Source: JAPPHA01 sp963662705 (lineage in GTDB: Bacteria > Pseudomonadota > Alphaproteobacteria > Rhodobacterales > Rhodobacteraceae). Taken from it: a DNA stretch of 64,000 nucleotides. Below the pieces are notes generated by a model, which was given only the letters and a program-made list of their open reading frames with translations, ran no database searches and had not been told where the DNA came from. Location: assembly GCA_963662705.2 (NCBI GenBank), contig OY759767.1, positions 3,286,001 to 3,350,000 of the forward strand. Direction: 5' to 3'. The first letter of the stretch is position 1. Each line of letters starts with the position of its first letter. Below, in pieces: positions 1 to 7,833 of this stretch. The position numbers were made by a program, and so were the translations under genes.

Positions 1-454
1 ATCGGGAGTGGATCGACGCCCTGATCCGCAACGAACCGCACCGTGACCGAGCAACCTTGGAGCACACCCGCCGTCTCATGGACCGGGGGCCACGCGGGAC
101 TGTCTGGTCACCGGATACGAACCGCTGATCCCTGCGCTCAACCTTCCTGACCCCGACGACCGTCATGTCCTCGCTGCGGCAATCGCCGGGCACTGTGACG
201 TGATCGTTACCTGCAATCTGCGAGACTTTCCAGAAGACGCAGTGATGCCCTACGGCATCGAAGTCCTGCACCCCGATACCTTTCTGTCAAATCACCTTGA
301 CCTGATGCCAGACCCTTTCTGCGAAGCAGTGCGCAAGATACGAGAGCGGCTGGTGGCGCCACCCATCTCCGTCCAAGACTATCTCACCATCCTTGCTGGG
401 CTGGAACTCATCGCCACCGCCGCTGAATTGGCTCGGTATTCGGAACGACTGTGA
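1..454 (+). pseudogene. PIN-domain protein, frameshifted and 5'-truncated by window edge
   Basis: Two reading frames together give one PIN-domain protein of the VapC-like kind, a family of Mg-dependent ribonucleases. Frame 3 from base 3 reads REWIDALIRNEPHRDRATLE up to about base 90. Frame 2 from base 98 continues with DCLVTGYEPLIPALNLPDPDDRHVLAAA and ends at the TGA at 452-454. The conserved block DPDDRHVLAAAIAGHCDVIVTCNLRDFP is typical of PIN proteins and carries the late acidic residues. The frame change lies between about 85 and 97. Either the gene is dead or only the C-terminal part is made. The 5' end lies outside the window. No partner antitoxin is visible. The family assignment rests on motif recall. 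Confidence 0.7.
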
Positions 455-490
455 ATATCATGATCCCTGCTCTCAAGCGCTTTTCGACGA

Positions 491-1027
491 ATGGCTGAGA
501 CTTGGCCACGCGCTCGTCGCGGCAAAATAAAGAAGAACGATCCGTATACGAAATTCGATGCATTGGCGGCTCGTCGTGCTCTACGCGATGCGTATCGGGC
601 CAGGAACGAATTCTCTGCCGCACTCTTGTCTAAGAATTTAGCAATAATCCGACTTCGGTGGATAACGGCCATTACAATTCTCAGGGCGGTCGGTCACACA
701 TTGCTAAATATTGATGCATCACGATCTCCCGCCCTCCGATCGGCAATCGACACTGCTTGGAATGACTGGATAACCCACCGATTTCAACACCTCATATTTC
801 ACGAATTTATCGAAAAAGAACGGAATACAATTCTCAAAGAGTACCGCACCTCATTGTTTTCTTTACCGCCTCAAAAGTCCAAGTCTTCGGATGCCACAGA
901 ATTTTACTCATCCATATTGATTGGAGACAAATCGTATTCTGCCTTGGAGGCCCTTAACGCATCCATAAGATGGTGGGAGACTCAACTAGACCACATTGAG
1001 TTTCAGGCAGGTCGTCCAGACACGTAA
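491..1027 (+). CDS. Hypothetical protein, AT-richer than its surroundings
   Basis: The open frame has 178 codons and starts with ATG 37 bases after the PIN gene. The product is basic at the N-terminus (PRARRGKIKK), then mostly helical with many charged residues and no membrane segment. It contains no motif I recognise. Base composition is visibly AT-richer than the GC-rich genes on either side (for example tttatcgaaaaagaacggaa), which suggests recent transfer. Its place directly behind a PIN-domain gene could make it part of a toxin-antitoxin or defence remnant, but nothing in the sequence shows this. It could also be the cargo of a decayed element. Confidence 0.5.
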   Translation: MAETWPRARRGKIKKNDPYTKFDALAARRALRDAYRARNEFSAALLSKNLAIIRLRWITAITILRAVGHTLLNIDASRSPALRSAIDTAWNDWITHRFQHLIFHEFIEKERNTILKEYRTSLFSLPPQKSKSSDATEFYSSILIGDKSYSALEALNASIRWWETQLDHIEFQAGRPDT

Positions 1028-1396
1028 AGTGTCATCACTCGCAGCTTCAACACCGACAATCGAGATGAAGACTGCGTTCGGCCACGCCCTCTTGACCGAG
1101 AAAGCGAGCCAAACGGCACCGATGGCCCACGATGGCGTCCCATTATTCAATGCCACCACACCGCAGCCGGCGCTAGATGGCGGACGCCGACTAAGGTCTA
1201 CCAGGGCGAGTCTGCCTTGGGTACCTTCCGCCAAGACCCTGTCCCATGAACGCGTCCTGCTGGAGTAGGCCTCGTTGGCGATGACAAGCCGCTTGCCGGA
1301 CTTCCACCACATCCAGGCCAGCGTCCACCTGAACCCGTAGTGGGCCAGGCCCGGTATCGGGCGCTCGATGTCGTTGGGAAGTGGGCCAAAAACCAA
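1020..1396 (-). pseudogene. Possible TnpB/OrfB-like transposase remnant
   Basis: The minus-strand frame reads HYGFRWTLAWMWWKSGKRL, then VIANEAYSSRTRSWD, then further downstream AGCGVVALNNG. This resembles the C-terminal part of TnpB-type proteins, where an EAYTSxT stretch precedes the last RuvC acidic residue. The zinc-ribbon cysteines and a DxN motif cannot be aligned without frame changes, and no upstream two thirds of the protein is present. I read it as a decayed fragment. It may equally be a chance open frame. Confidence 0.3.
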
Positions 1397-1866
1397 ATGT
1401 CAGCGCGTGACCCCGGTGCCAGTTGCCTGATTCGTCGCAGTATCACGCGGAAACCCTCGAACGGCGTTGGCGGCACGTCATCGCCGGACACCAGACGCCA
1501 CCCCAGAAAATGACTTCCAGAACCTCCCGTTCTTCGGTAACATTCTTGATGAGGCAACGGATCCATCGAAAGTAACACTTTACGTGACGCAATACGGACT
1601 GCCACATTGATTGCCGTGCGGCATGGCTGCCCGCCGCCTCCGGGAGGCGTGCCGCCGGGGACCTGGAATCCGGTATGTCCGACGCGGCGGGATCGGGTTG
1701 GCGCGGCCGGGAGACGCGGCGTCGGGCGCCGCGAACGACCGGATTGGACGATGCCTTCGCGTTGTGCCGACGCGGAGAGGAAGCCAGCGGACGGCGGCGA
1801 ACGGCACAGGTTTGAAACCGTCCGGCTTGGCTGCAATGACGGTGGAAGGCAGACAGAGGGTTGGCA
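1397..1866. other. Gene-free stretch with one copy of a dispersed repeat
   Basis: I see no convincing gene here. Long open frames on both strands have GC-rich arginine/proline-rich translations with no motifs. The stretch contains copy A of a 53-base repeat (1511-1563) that recurs inverted at 7031-7083. A purine-rich AGAGGG at about 1855 serves as the ribosome site of the following gene. Confidence 0.5.
1511..1563 (-). repeat. Dispersed repeat, copy A (inverted relative to copy B)
   Basis: Read on the minus strand this segment matches 7031-7083 on the plus strand at roughly four of five positions. Shared blocks include TCAAGAA, GTTACCGAAG and GGTTCTGGAAGTC. Some differences are synonymous in the frame reading LIKNVTE, so both may derive from one coding sequence. 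The family was not identified. Confidence 0.6.
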
Positions 1867-2727
1867 ATGATCCGGAAGCGGGAAATGTCGGACTGGCCGG
1901 GCGCTGTAGAGTCGGTGCTACCGATGCTGGATGCGGAGAGTCTTCGGGCGCTGAGGGACGGTGCGCCGCCGGACAACCCTGCGTTGCGCGTCTCGTCCGA
2001 CCTCGGGGACGGAGAACTGGCCGGATCCGCCTTCGTTCGCAACGCGATGGTGCTGCTTCGCGCGGCCGCCAGTGAAGACGAAAACCTGTGGATCACTGCG
2101 ACCGGCACGCTTTCACTTGCAAGCGTCGCGAGGATGCGGGCGAAGACGACCTGGCCGGACATGGAGGCGACGGAGCATTTCCGCGACAGGGTGAAGTACC
2201 GGGAACGGGACATCTGGGAACTGCACGTGCTGAGGGTGATCGCGCAGGAGGCAGGACTGGTCGAGAGCGGCGCCCTGATGCTGGAGCCGACGGCGCTCGG
2301 GCGCAGCATGCTGGAGGCAGGGAATCTCGGCATGCTTCAGGCGCTGCTTTTCCAGGCGTTCTTCTGGCGGACTGACCTTTCGCTGTTCGTGGGCTGGCTC
2401 GCCCGGCGCGTGCCGGGACGATGGCCGCAAGATGACATCGGGGCGGTGCTCTGGGCGCTCTCCGGCGTGGCTGGCGAATGGCATGGCGCCGACACGCTCG
2501 CCGCGGCGTGTACCGATCCCGGGACCCCGCTTCCGAAGGGATTCCTCGCCTGGCCGGGGCTGCTGTTCGTGTCGCGTGTCCTCGTGCCGCTGGGTTGGTT
2601 CGGGGTCATGGAATGGAGGGAGGTTCAGGACATGAATGACGTCCGGCGCTGGCGGAAGACCGCCCTGTTCGACCGGTTGCTGTCCTTCGATGTCCGGCTT
2701 GTGGACCGACGACCGCGCGGGCACTGA
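1867..2727 (+). CDS. Conserved hypothetical protein (module found in pRiA4b ORF-3-type proteins)
   Basis: A protein of 286 residues. ATG at 1867 is preferred over the in-frame TTG at 1861 because AGAGGG then sits about 6 bases upstream. The stretch from about residue 85 (ITATGTLSLASVARM, then WPDMEATEHFRDRVKYRERD, then LHVLRVIAQEAGLV, then a GRSMLEAGNLGMLQALLF region) resembles a module I recall from plasmid-type pRiA4b ORF-3/IS1096-passenger-like proteins. That protein type is common in mobile DNA. No catalytic motif is evident. Codon use looks native, unlike the 491-1027 gene. Function unknown; the relationship is from memory and should be taken as weak. Confidence 0.6.
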   Translation: MIRKREMSDWPGAVESVLPMLDAESLRALRDGAPPDNPALRVSSDLGDGELAGSAFVRNAMVLLRAAASEDENLWITATGTLSLASVARMRAKTTWPDMEATEHFRDRVKYRERDIWELHVLRVIAQEAGLVESGALMLEPTALGRSMLEAGNLGMLQALLFQAFFWRTDLSLFVGWLARRVPGRWPQDDIGAVLWALSGVAGEWHGADTLAAACTDPGTPLPKGFLAWPGLLFVSRVLVPLGWFGVMEWREVQDMNDVRRWRKTALFDRLLSFDVRLVDRRPRGH

Positions 2728-3155
2728 CGGTCATGGGGGAGCGTATGCCGCGACGGAGGGCGCAGGGCGCCGACGCCTCGGTGCTGTCCCGGGCTGGAAA
2801 GGCGGCATCCGGCGGGCAGCGAAAGACACCCGGCTGAAAGTAACCAGGCCCTCCAGTTCGAAATCAACTGGACGGAAGCAGCAGGACCGGACGATCCTGG
2901 ATAGACACGATCCATAAGAGGCAAGGGTGCATTTTGATGCACATTCGCAGCCTTGAAGGGCCGGAGACATTTCGGGGCTCGGACCGTCCGGTCTCGGACC
3001 AGTCTAGGTTCAAGAAGCCCAGGGCTTACGATCAAGTATACGGCCACTGTGTGCTGCCTCGCTACCGCATCATGCAGCAACGTTTCCGGTCGCGTTACCA
3101 GGATTTCATGAAGGTCGGGGCGGAAGTGAAAAGCCTGCCTGATCGATTGGGAATG
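2728..3155. other. Intergenic stretch left of the IS21 element
   Basis: No supported gene. A 30-codon frame at 2744 (MPRRRAQGADAS) follows a GGGGGAG motif and could be a short peptide, but nothing else supports it. The open frame at 2934-3185 is interrupted by the IS insertion and shows no motif in either its truncated or rejoined form. Confidence 0.4.
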
Positions 3156-3162
3156 TTGATTT
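3156..3162. repeat. IS21 target-site duplication, left copy (TTGATTT)
   Basis: TTGATTT lies directly outside the left terminal inverted repeat and is repeated exactly at 7019-7025, directly outside the right one. Confidence 0.85.
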
Positions 3163-3190
3163 TGTGGAATCGCGTTCAAAATTGACCCAC
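3163..3190 (+). repeat. IS21 left terminal inverted repeat
   Basis: Begins TGTGGAATCGCGTTCAAAAT and ends TGACCCAC. It pairs with 6991-7018 with differences mainly in the outer third. A second copy of its inner 24 bases follows at 3200-3223, as expected for the multiple transposase-binding sites of IS21 ends. Confidence 0.85.
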
Positions 3191-3199
3191 TTTTGGGGT

Positions 3200-3223
3200 G
3201 ATTCGCGTTCAAAATTGACCCAC
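3200..3223 (+). repeat. IS21 subterminal direct repeat
   Basis: GATTCGCGTTCAAAATTGAC plus CCAC repeats 3167-3190 with one mismatch. Likely an inner IstA binding site. Confidence 0.75.
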
Positions 3224-3278
3224 CCCCCTGATCCGATGGAAACGACTGCCTCGCAACATTTTCAGCGAGGCAGAAGAG

Positions 3279-4790
3279 ATGGTGTCAGTGGAGACAATCG
3301 GCAAGATTCGGCGTGCGTGGCACGTTCAAGGGAAGTCCATTCGCTCGATTGCGAAGTCGATGGGCGTGTCGCGCAACACGGTTCGCAAGGTGTTGCGCTC
3401 CGGGGAGTCGGCACCGAAGTACCGGCGTCCGGACCAGCCTCATCCGAAGCTCGGTGACTTCATTCCGGAGCTCGAGCGGAAGCTGGAGGCCAACACCGAC
3501 AAGGAGACAAAGCGGCGTGACCGCCTGAGCATGAAGCGGATCTGGGGGCAGCTCGCGGACCAGGGATGCGATGCGAGTTACAGTGCCGTCTGCCGCTACG
3601 CGGCCGCGTGGAAACGGCGCCAGGGCGGCGGCGTGTCGGGCGCCCACGTTCCTCTGGCGTTCGATCCGGGCGAGGCCTACCAGTTCGACTGGAGCCATGA
3701 ATGGGCGGTCATCGGCGGCACGACGGTGCGGCTCAGGGTGGCGCACATGCGTCTGTGCTACAGCCGCATGAGCTTCGTGCGTGCGTATCCGCGCGAGACC
3801 CAGGAGATGGTTTTCGACGCCCACAACCGGGCGTTCCAGTTGTTCGGAGGTTCCTGCCAGCGCGGCATCTACGACAACATGAAGACGGTGGTCGACGTCA
3901 TCTTCGCGGGGCGGACGCGCAAGTTCAACGCCCGTTTCCTGGAGATGTGCGGGCACTTCCTCGTGGATCCGGTGGCATGCACGCCGAACGCGGCGTGGGA
4001 GAAGGGCCAGGTCGAGAACCAGGTCCGCGACATTCGCGAGCGGCTGTTCTGTGAGCCACCGCGCTTCGACAGCCTCGACGACCTGAACGACTGGCTCGAG
4101 GAGAGCTGTCGCAGGCATGCGCGGGAGCATCCGCATCCCGACGACCCCGAGTTGACGATCCGGGAGGTGTTCGCGCGCGAGGAGCGCCGCTGCCTGATTC
4201 CCTTTCCGGGGCCCTTCGACGGCCACCGCCCGCTGAGCCGGGGCGTCTCCAGGACCTGCCTCGTGCACTTCGACGGCAACCGCTACAGCGCCGAGGCGCG
4301 GGCGGCCCAGAAGGCGGCGGAAGTGTTCGCCTATGCGGACCGTGTCGATGTCCGCCTTGACGGCGAACTGGTCGGCAGCCACCCGCGCAGCTTCGATCGC
4401 GGCAGGACGGTCTACGACTGGCTCCACTACGTGCCCGTGCTCGCGCGCAAGCCCGGCGCGCTGCGCAACGGTGCCCCGTTCCGCAACGGGGCTCTGCCGG
4501 AAGCGCTCGGGGCGGTGAAGGACAGGCTTGGCGCCTTCGACGACGGTGATCGGCAGATGGCACGGATCCTTGCCGCGGTGCTCGAGGACGGGCTCGACGA
4601 GGTGTGCGCGGCCTGCGGCGACGCGCTGGAAGGCGGCGCCGTCTCCGCCGACGTGGTCTTGAACATCCTGTCGCGACGGCGCGACCCCGGTCCGGCACCA
4701 CGGATCGAACTTCCCGAGCGGCTTCGCCTGAGCGTCGAGCCGGAAGCCGACTGCGGCCGCTATGACAGCCTGAGGGAGATCCCCGAATGA
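3279..4790 (+). CDS. istA: IS21-family transposase IstA
   Basis: A DDE transposase of 503 residues that cuts and joins the ends of the IS21 element. The N-terminal helix-turn-helix is clear (IRSIAKSMGVSRNTVRKVLR, about residues 20-40). The integrase core begins near residue 125 (FDPGEAYQFDWSHEW, first Asp), continues with IYDNMKT (second Asp) and ends with the glutamate in WEKGQVENQVRD. The C-terminal Mu-transposase-like barrel (NRYSAEARAAQKAAEVFAYADRV) follows. Length and motif order are normal for the family and I see no frame damage, so it should be functional. Its last codons overlap istB by an ATGA, so translation is coupled. The start ATG at 3279 follows GAGGCAGAAGAG. Confidence 0.93.
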   Translation: MVSVETIGKIRRAWHVQGKSIRSIAKSMGVSRNTVRKVLRSGESAPKYRRPDQPHPKLGDFIPELERKLEANTDKETKRRDRLSMKRIWGQLADQGCDASYSAVCRYAAAWKRRQGGGVSGAHVPLAFDPGEAYQFDWSHEWAVIGGTTVRLRVAHMRLCYSRMSFVRAYPRETQEMVFDAHNRAFQLFGGSCQRGIYDNMKTVVDVIFAGRTRKFNARFLEMCGHFLVDPVACTPNAAWEKGQVENQVRDIRERLFCEPPRFDSLDDLNDWLEESCRRHAREHPHPDDPELTIREVFAREERRCLIPFPGPFDGHRPLSRGVSRTCLVHFDGNRYSAEARAAQKAAEVFAYADRVDVRLDGELVGSHPRSFDRGRTVYDWLHYVPVLARKPGALRNGAPFRNGALPEALGAVKDRLGAFDDGDRQMARILAAVLEDGLDEVCAACGDALEGGAVSADVVLNILSRRRDPGPAPRIELPERLRLSVEPEADCGRYDSLREIPE

Positions 4791-5515
4791 GACGCAAGGA
4801 CATCCTGGAACTGATGGGCACGCTCGGCCTGAAAGGCATGAAGGCCGTCTACGACGAGGTGCTCGCCGACGCGGCCAGACGCGGCCATCCCCCGGAGCGG
4901 ATCCTCGGTACGCTGCTGAAGGCGGAGGTTGCGGACAAGAAGGCGCGCTCGATCAAGTATCAGCTGTCGGTCGCCAAGTTGCCTGCGGCGAAGGAACTCG
5001 ACGGTTTCGACTTCACGCAGAGCCTTGTCGAGGAGCGGCAGTTGCGCCAGCTCGCGGACGGTTCCTTCCTCGATCCGCCGCGCAACGTCGTGGCGATCGG
5101 CGGAACCGGCACCGGAAAGTCGCATCTCGCGGTGGCGGTGGCGCGGGCCTGCATCCGCCGCGGCGCCCGAGGCCGGTTCTTCAACGCCGTCGGGCTGGTC
5201 AATCTCCTGGAGGAGGAACAGCGCGACGGCCGCCAGGGCCGTCTCGCCGAGGCCATGCGCCGTCGGGACTTCATCATTCTGGATGAACTCGGCTACCTGC
5301 CTTTCGCCCGCGCCGGCGGGCACCTCCTGTTCCACTTCGTCTCCTGCCTCTACGAGCACACGCCCCTGATCATCACCACCAACCTCCCCTTCAAGGAATG
5401 GGCCGAGGTGTTCGGGGACCCGAGGATGACCACGGCGCTGCTCGACCGCCTCACCCATCACTGCGATATCATCGAAACCGGGAACGAGAGCTGGCGGTTC
5501 CGGCACCGCAGCTGA
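4787..5515 (+). CDS. istB: IS21-family helper ATPase IstB
   Basis: An AAA+ ATPase of 242 residues that assembles on target DNA and activates IstA. Walker A is GGTGTGKS at about residues 105-112, Walker B is FIILDELGYLPF near 160, and the TTNLPFKEW and DRLTHH segments typical of IstB are present. The N-terminal helical region (RKDILELMGTLGLKGMKAVYDEV) matches the family. It starts by an ATGA overlap with istA. The protein ends SWRFRHRS, the usual C-terminus of this IstB subgroup. It is complete, in contrast to the istB tail at 6368-6574 in the same element. Confidence 0.93.
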   Translation: MRRKDILELMGTLGLKGMKAVYDEVLADAARRGHPPERILGTLLKAEVADKKARSIKYQLSVAKLPAAKELDGFDFTQSLVEERQLRQLADGSFLDPPRNVVAIGGTGTGKSHLAVAVARACIRRGARGRFFNAVGLVNLLEEEQRDGRQGRLAEAMRRRDFIILDELGYLPFARAGGHLLFHFVSCLYEHTPLIITTNLPFKEWAEVFGDPRMTTALLDRLTHHCDIIETGNESWRFRHRS

Positions 5516-5792
5516 ACACTCGCCGCAGGCTCGCGGGCAGGGCAGCGTCGTGGTCGCAGAGGATCCGACGCAGGCGCCAGCTGTCCAGCCAGCGCGGAAC
5601 CGACGTCGCGACGCCGGCGGCGGACACCGCCGTGAAACTCCGCAGCGTCAGCACCGACAGCGCGGCGAAATGACCTTGAGCGCGGCTTCCACGGCCCTGG
5701 AGGCCGATTACCGGAAAGCGGGCCGCATGGCCCGGGAGGGCCGTCTGCCGACCAGTGAATACAGGGCGAAACACACAGGGGGAGAGATCGTC

Positions 5793-6098
5793 ATGGCGTT
5801 GACACCGGCACAAAAGCAGCGGCGCTACCGGGAACGGGTGAAGGAGAGGCTCCGGGCCGAAGGCAGGCAGGTCGTCGTCCATTACCGCAAGCCGAAGGAA
5901 GAGCGCAGCATGCGGAAGCGGTGGCGCAGGCATGTCGCCGCCCTGGTCGAGATCCAGGAGCAGGTCCGGGATCGCCGCGACAGGGTGCCGCCAAACCTTG
6001 AAGACAGCCCCTATGCCCGGGCGGCCGACGCCTTTCTCTCGATCGACCTGTCGGAGCTCGAGGCCAACGATCCACCGCTCGGCTTCGGCCGGGACTGA
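5793..6098 (+). CDS. Small basic passenger protein of the IS21 element
   Basis: A 101-residue, strongly basic protein starting MALTPAQKQRRYRERVKERL. The ATG at 5793 is chosen because AGGGGGAGAGAT stands just upstream; the frame stays open further 5' to 5550 but without family-like sequence. The N-terminal basic helix could bind nucleic acid and the C-terminal part is acidic. Similar short 'TPAQKQRRYRER' proteins are, from memory, common next to transposases and phage genes in proteobacteria; their role is unknown. It lies between istB and a second istB fragment, inside the terminal repeats, so it moves with the element. Confidence 0.6.
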   Translation: MALTPAQKQRRYRERVKERLRAEGRQVVVHYRKPKEERSMRKRWRRHVAALVEIQEQVRDRRDRVPPNLEDSPYARAADAFLSIDLSELEANDPPLGFGRD

Positions 6099-6123
6099 TG
6101 GTCCGGCATGCCTCCGGCCGCGC

Positions 6124-6135
6124 GGTAACGTTACC
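6124..6135. repeat. Perfect 12-bp palindrome GGTAACGTTACC
   Basis: It sits 26 bases past the end of the passenger gene within the IS21 element. It could be an operator-like site, but no regulator is encoded nearby, so no function is claimed. Confidence 0.4.
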
Positions 6136-6367
6136 ATGCATAGAGGAATCCTCCGTATCGATGCACCGCAATACGCCGGCCGGGAAACGGGTGGCGCGGG
6201 TCATGCGCCACGGCGCGCCAGGCGGCGTGACCGGGCGTCCGTGGAACAGGATCCGGCAAGGAACGCATCAGATGACGGCGGTGTCATCGCCCATACCATG
6301 CCAGAAAGTGCGGGAGGGGGCGAAAAACCTTCTTTCGGCGGCCGTCAACTCGTGCCTCTCATCCTGA

Positions 6368-6574
6368 TTGTCGCGCTGCAGGGGCCACCTCTTCCAGTCG
6401 TCGCAGGCGAACTGCGTCCGCCAGATCCCCGTGGATCGCTGGCCACAGGAGATCGCAGAGCCCACGATCGCGGACGCGGTCCTCGACCGCATCGTCCACA
6501 ACGCCTATCGCATCGAACTCAAGGGCGAGTCCCAGCGCAAGCGCAACAGACAGCCGCCGTTGAACGGCGGCTGA
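6368..6574 (+). pseudogene. C-terminal remnant of a second IstB
   Basis: The frame encodes QIPVDRWPQEIAEPTIADAVL then DRIVHNAYRIELKGESQRK, which is the standard C-terminal segment of IstB from a different IS21 subgroup than the complete istB at 4787-5515. The Walker motifs and the N-terminal two thirds are absent. This is best explained by a second IS21-family element whose left part was lost. The right end at 6991-7018 may have come from that second copy. Confidence 0.8.
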
Positions 6575-6990
6575 GGCTGAGGGAGCGCCTGCCTTGCCGT
6601 GCCGCCCTGCATCGATCGGGGAGCGTCCTGTGGAGTTGTGGACGAGCCCTTCGGGCCAGCCCGCGCCCTGCGGGACGTGTGGACAAGCCGTGGACGAGGC
6701 TGGCGCCTCGCCCACCGCGTTGACCACACTCGCGTGCTTCTCGCCCACAGGCACCACAGGACAACCACAACACCGATTCTTTCACTATTTTGATTCCTCC
6801 GGCCTGACGGCCGGAGAGAAGGGGGCGCCTGCGGCGCCGGGGCCTCGCGAACGGGTCAGTCGTCGCGTTCACTGCGGTGTTGAAATCCGGGTGGGGCTCG
6901 CTTGCGCTCGCAGCGGGCTGGCCTGCGGCCAGTTCCCGCCATCACCCGCCCTCCTGCCGATGTCCGACGACACCAGGCAGCCGGGAAAGG
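6575..6990. other. Non-coding right arm of the IS21 element
   Basis: No supported gene. The stretch is GC-rich with proline/serine-rich chance frames. It lies between the istB remnant and the right terminal repeat. Confidence 0.5.
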
Positions 6991-7018
6991 GTGGGTCAGT
7001 TTTGAACTGGACTTGACA
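6991..7018 (-). repeat. IS21 right terminal inverted repeat
   Basis: On the minus strand it begins TGTCAAGTCCAGTTCAAAAC and ends TGACCCAC, mirroring the left end at 3163-3190. Confidence 0.85.
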
Positions 7019-7025
7019 TTGATTT
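7019..7025. repeat. IS21 target-site duplication, right copy (TTGATTT)
   Basis: Exact repeat of 3156-3162, adjoining the right terminal repeat. Confidence 0.85.
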
Positions 7026-7030
7026 CGGCC

Positions 7031-7083
7031 GGTCCGTTACCTGATCAAGAACGTTACCGAAGCCCCGGCGGTTCTGGAAGTCG
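7031..7083 (+). repeat. Dispersed repeat, copy B
   Basis: Matches the minus strand of 1511-1563 (shared GTTACCGAAG and GGTTCTGGAAGTC). It starts only 6 bases beyond the IS21 target duplication, so IS21 inserted at or beside this repeat. Confidence 0.6.
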
Positions 7084-7129
7084 TGTCCCGAAGTGGTGTC
7101 AGTGACAGATAGAATTGTCCGGTTGTCTT

Positions 7130-7500
7130 TTTGCGAACCTGCAAAAAATGTTTGTTGGTGATCCTGTGGTATCGTGGGCGAGAGGCGAGAGAGTTTGGGC
7201 AGGTAGGCGAAGTCAAGATATGCATGGCGCATGATGTGAAAGGCGCCCGGTGCTGGCGTTATGATGTCCGGGATGTTGACATCGTGGAGTTTTCCGTCGG
7301 AGACGTGGTCGAATGCGGGTATGTCTCCACGCAGGTCGAGGAGTACGTGGGGTTTGACGGCTGCCTTGGTCTTTCGAAAGCTGCCCAAGGAAAGGGCGAC
7401 AGGCGCGGGTCTATGGTGAAGGAGTCGAAGGCGTAAACCGTGTTGTCGAGGTCGAGGATAGCGCGGCAATCTGGATGACAACTCGTGTGACTGGACGTAT
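7130..7500 (-). pseudogene. Degenerate IS4-family transposase fragment
   Basis: Two minus-strand frames together give the central DDE part of an IS4-family transposase. One reads AILDLDNTVYAFDSFTID then FPWAAF. The next reads SFRKTKAAVKPHVLLDLRGD, IPAFDHVSDGKLHDVN and ITPAPGAFHIMRHAYLDFA. In intact relatives the first block carries the first catalytic Asp and the phrase MDRGYLDF carries the second; here it has become MRHAYLDF, so the second Asp is lost. A frameshift lies near 7380. The N-terminus and the YREK part are missing. This is clearly an old, dead copy. Confidence 0.75.
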
Positions 7501-7833
7501 TGATGTGCCACACTTTCCTTCGCCTGGTATGGCCGGGTGAGTCCCGATCTCGGAAATTCCGCTGCTTTCGCCTTCTCGACGCCTTTCAACAGCAACGCAA
7601 GGCGGCTATCAACACTTTACCACCAGACACAAAGCCGGAAGACCTGGGGATACGGGGGGTGTCGTCGACCGACCGAACCCTCAAACCGCGTACTCGGGAA
7701 ACGGCGGGTACGCCAACATCAACTCTGGACGGAAAGCTGCACTAATCTGGCACTATTCCAACCAACGTTCAGGCCGGACATGATCCGTTAGCTCCGCAGT
7801 TTACCGCGCCTGCGACCACATTTTGGGGACCAA
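7501..7833. other. Intergenic stretch upstream of the phosphate acyltransferase gene
   Basis: No supported gene. It may hold the decayed 5' part of the IS4-family element and the promoter of the next gene. I could not identify a clear -35/-10 pair. Confidence 0.4.

Larger units (their letters stand above)
3163..7018 (+). mobile_element. IS21-family element, 3856 bp, with cargo
   Basis: The element is bounded by 28-bp inverted repeats that both begin TGT and end in TGACCCAC, and by a 7-bp duplication TTGATTT. It carries istA and istB in the family order with an ATGA overlap, then about 1.5 kb of extra DNA. The extra DNA holds a small basic-protein gene and the C-terminal end of a second, different istB (6368-6574). 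Usual IS21 elements are about 2-2.5 kb, so this one has grown, probably by recombination with a related copy. Perfect target duplications and intact transposase genes suggest recent movement and possible activity. Confidence 0.85.

Noticed and set aside
2744..2836. 30-codon basic frame after GGGGGAG
   Set aside because: Only the ribosome-like site supports it; too short and featureless to call.
3285..4427. Long minus-strand open frame opposite istA
   Set aside because: It is a GC-rich shadow of istA with no motif and no ribosome site; istA on the plus strand has all family motifs.
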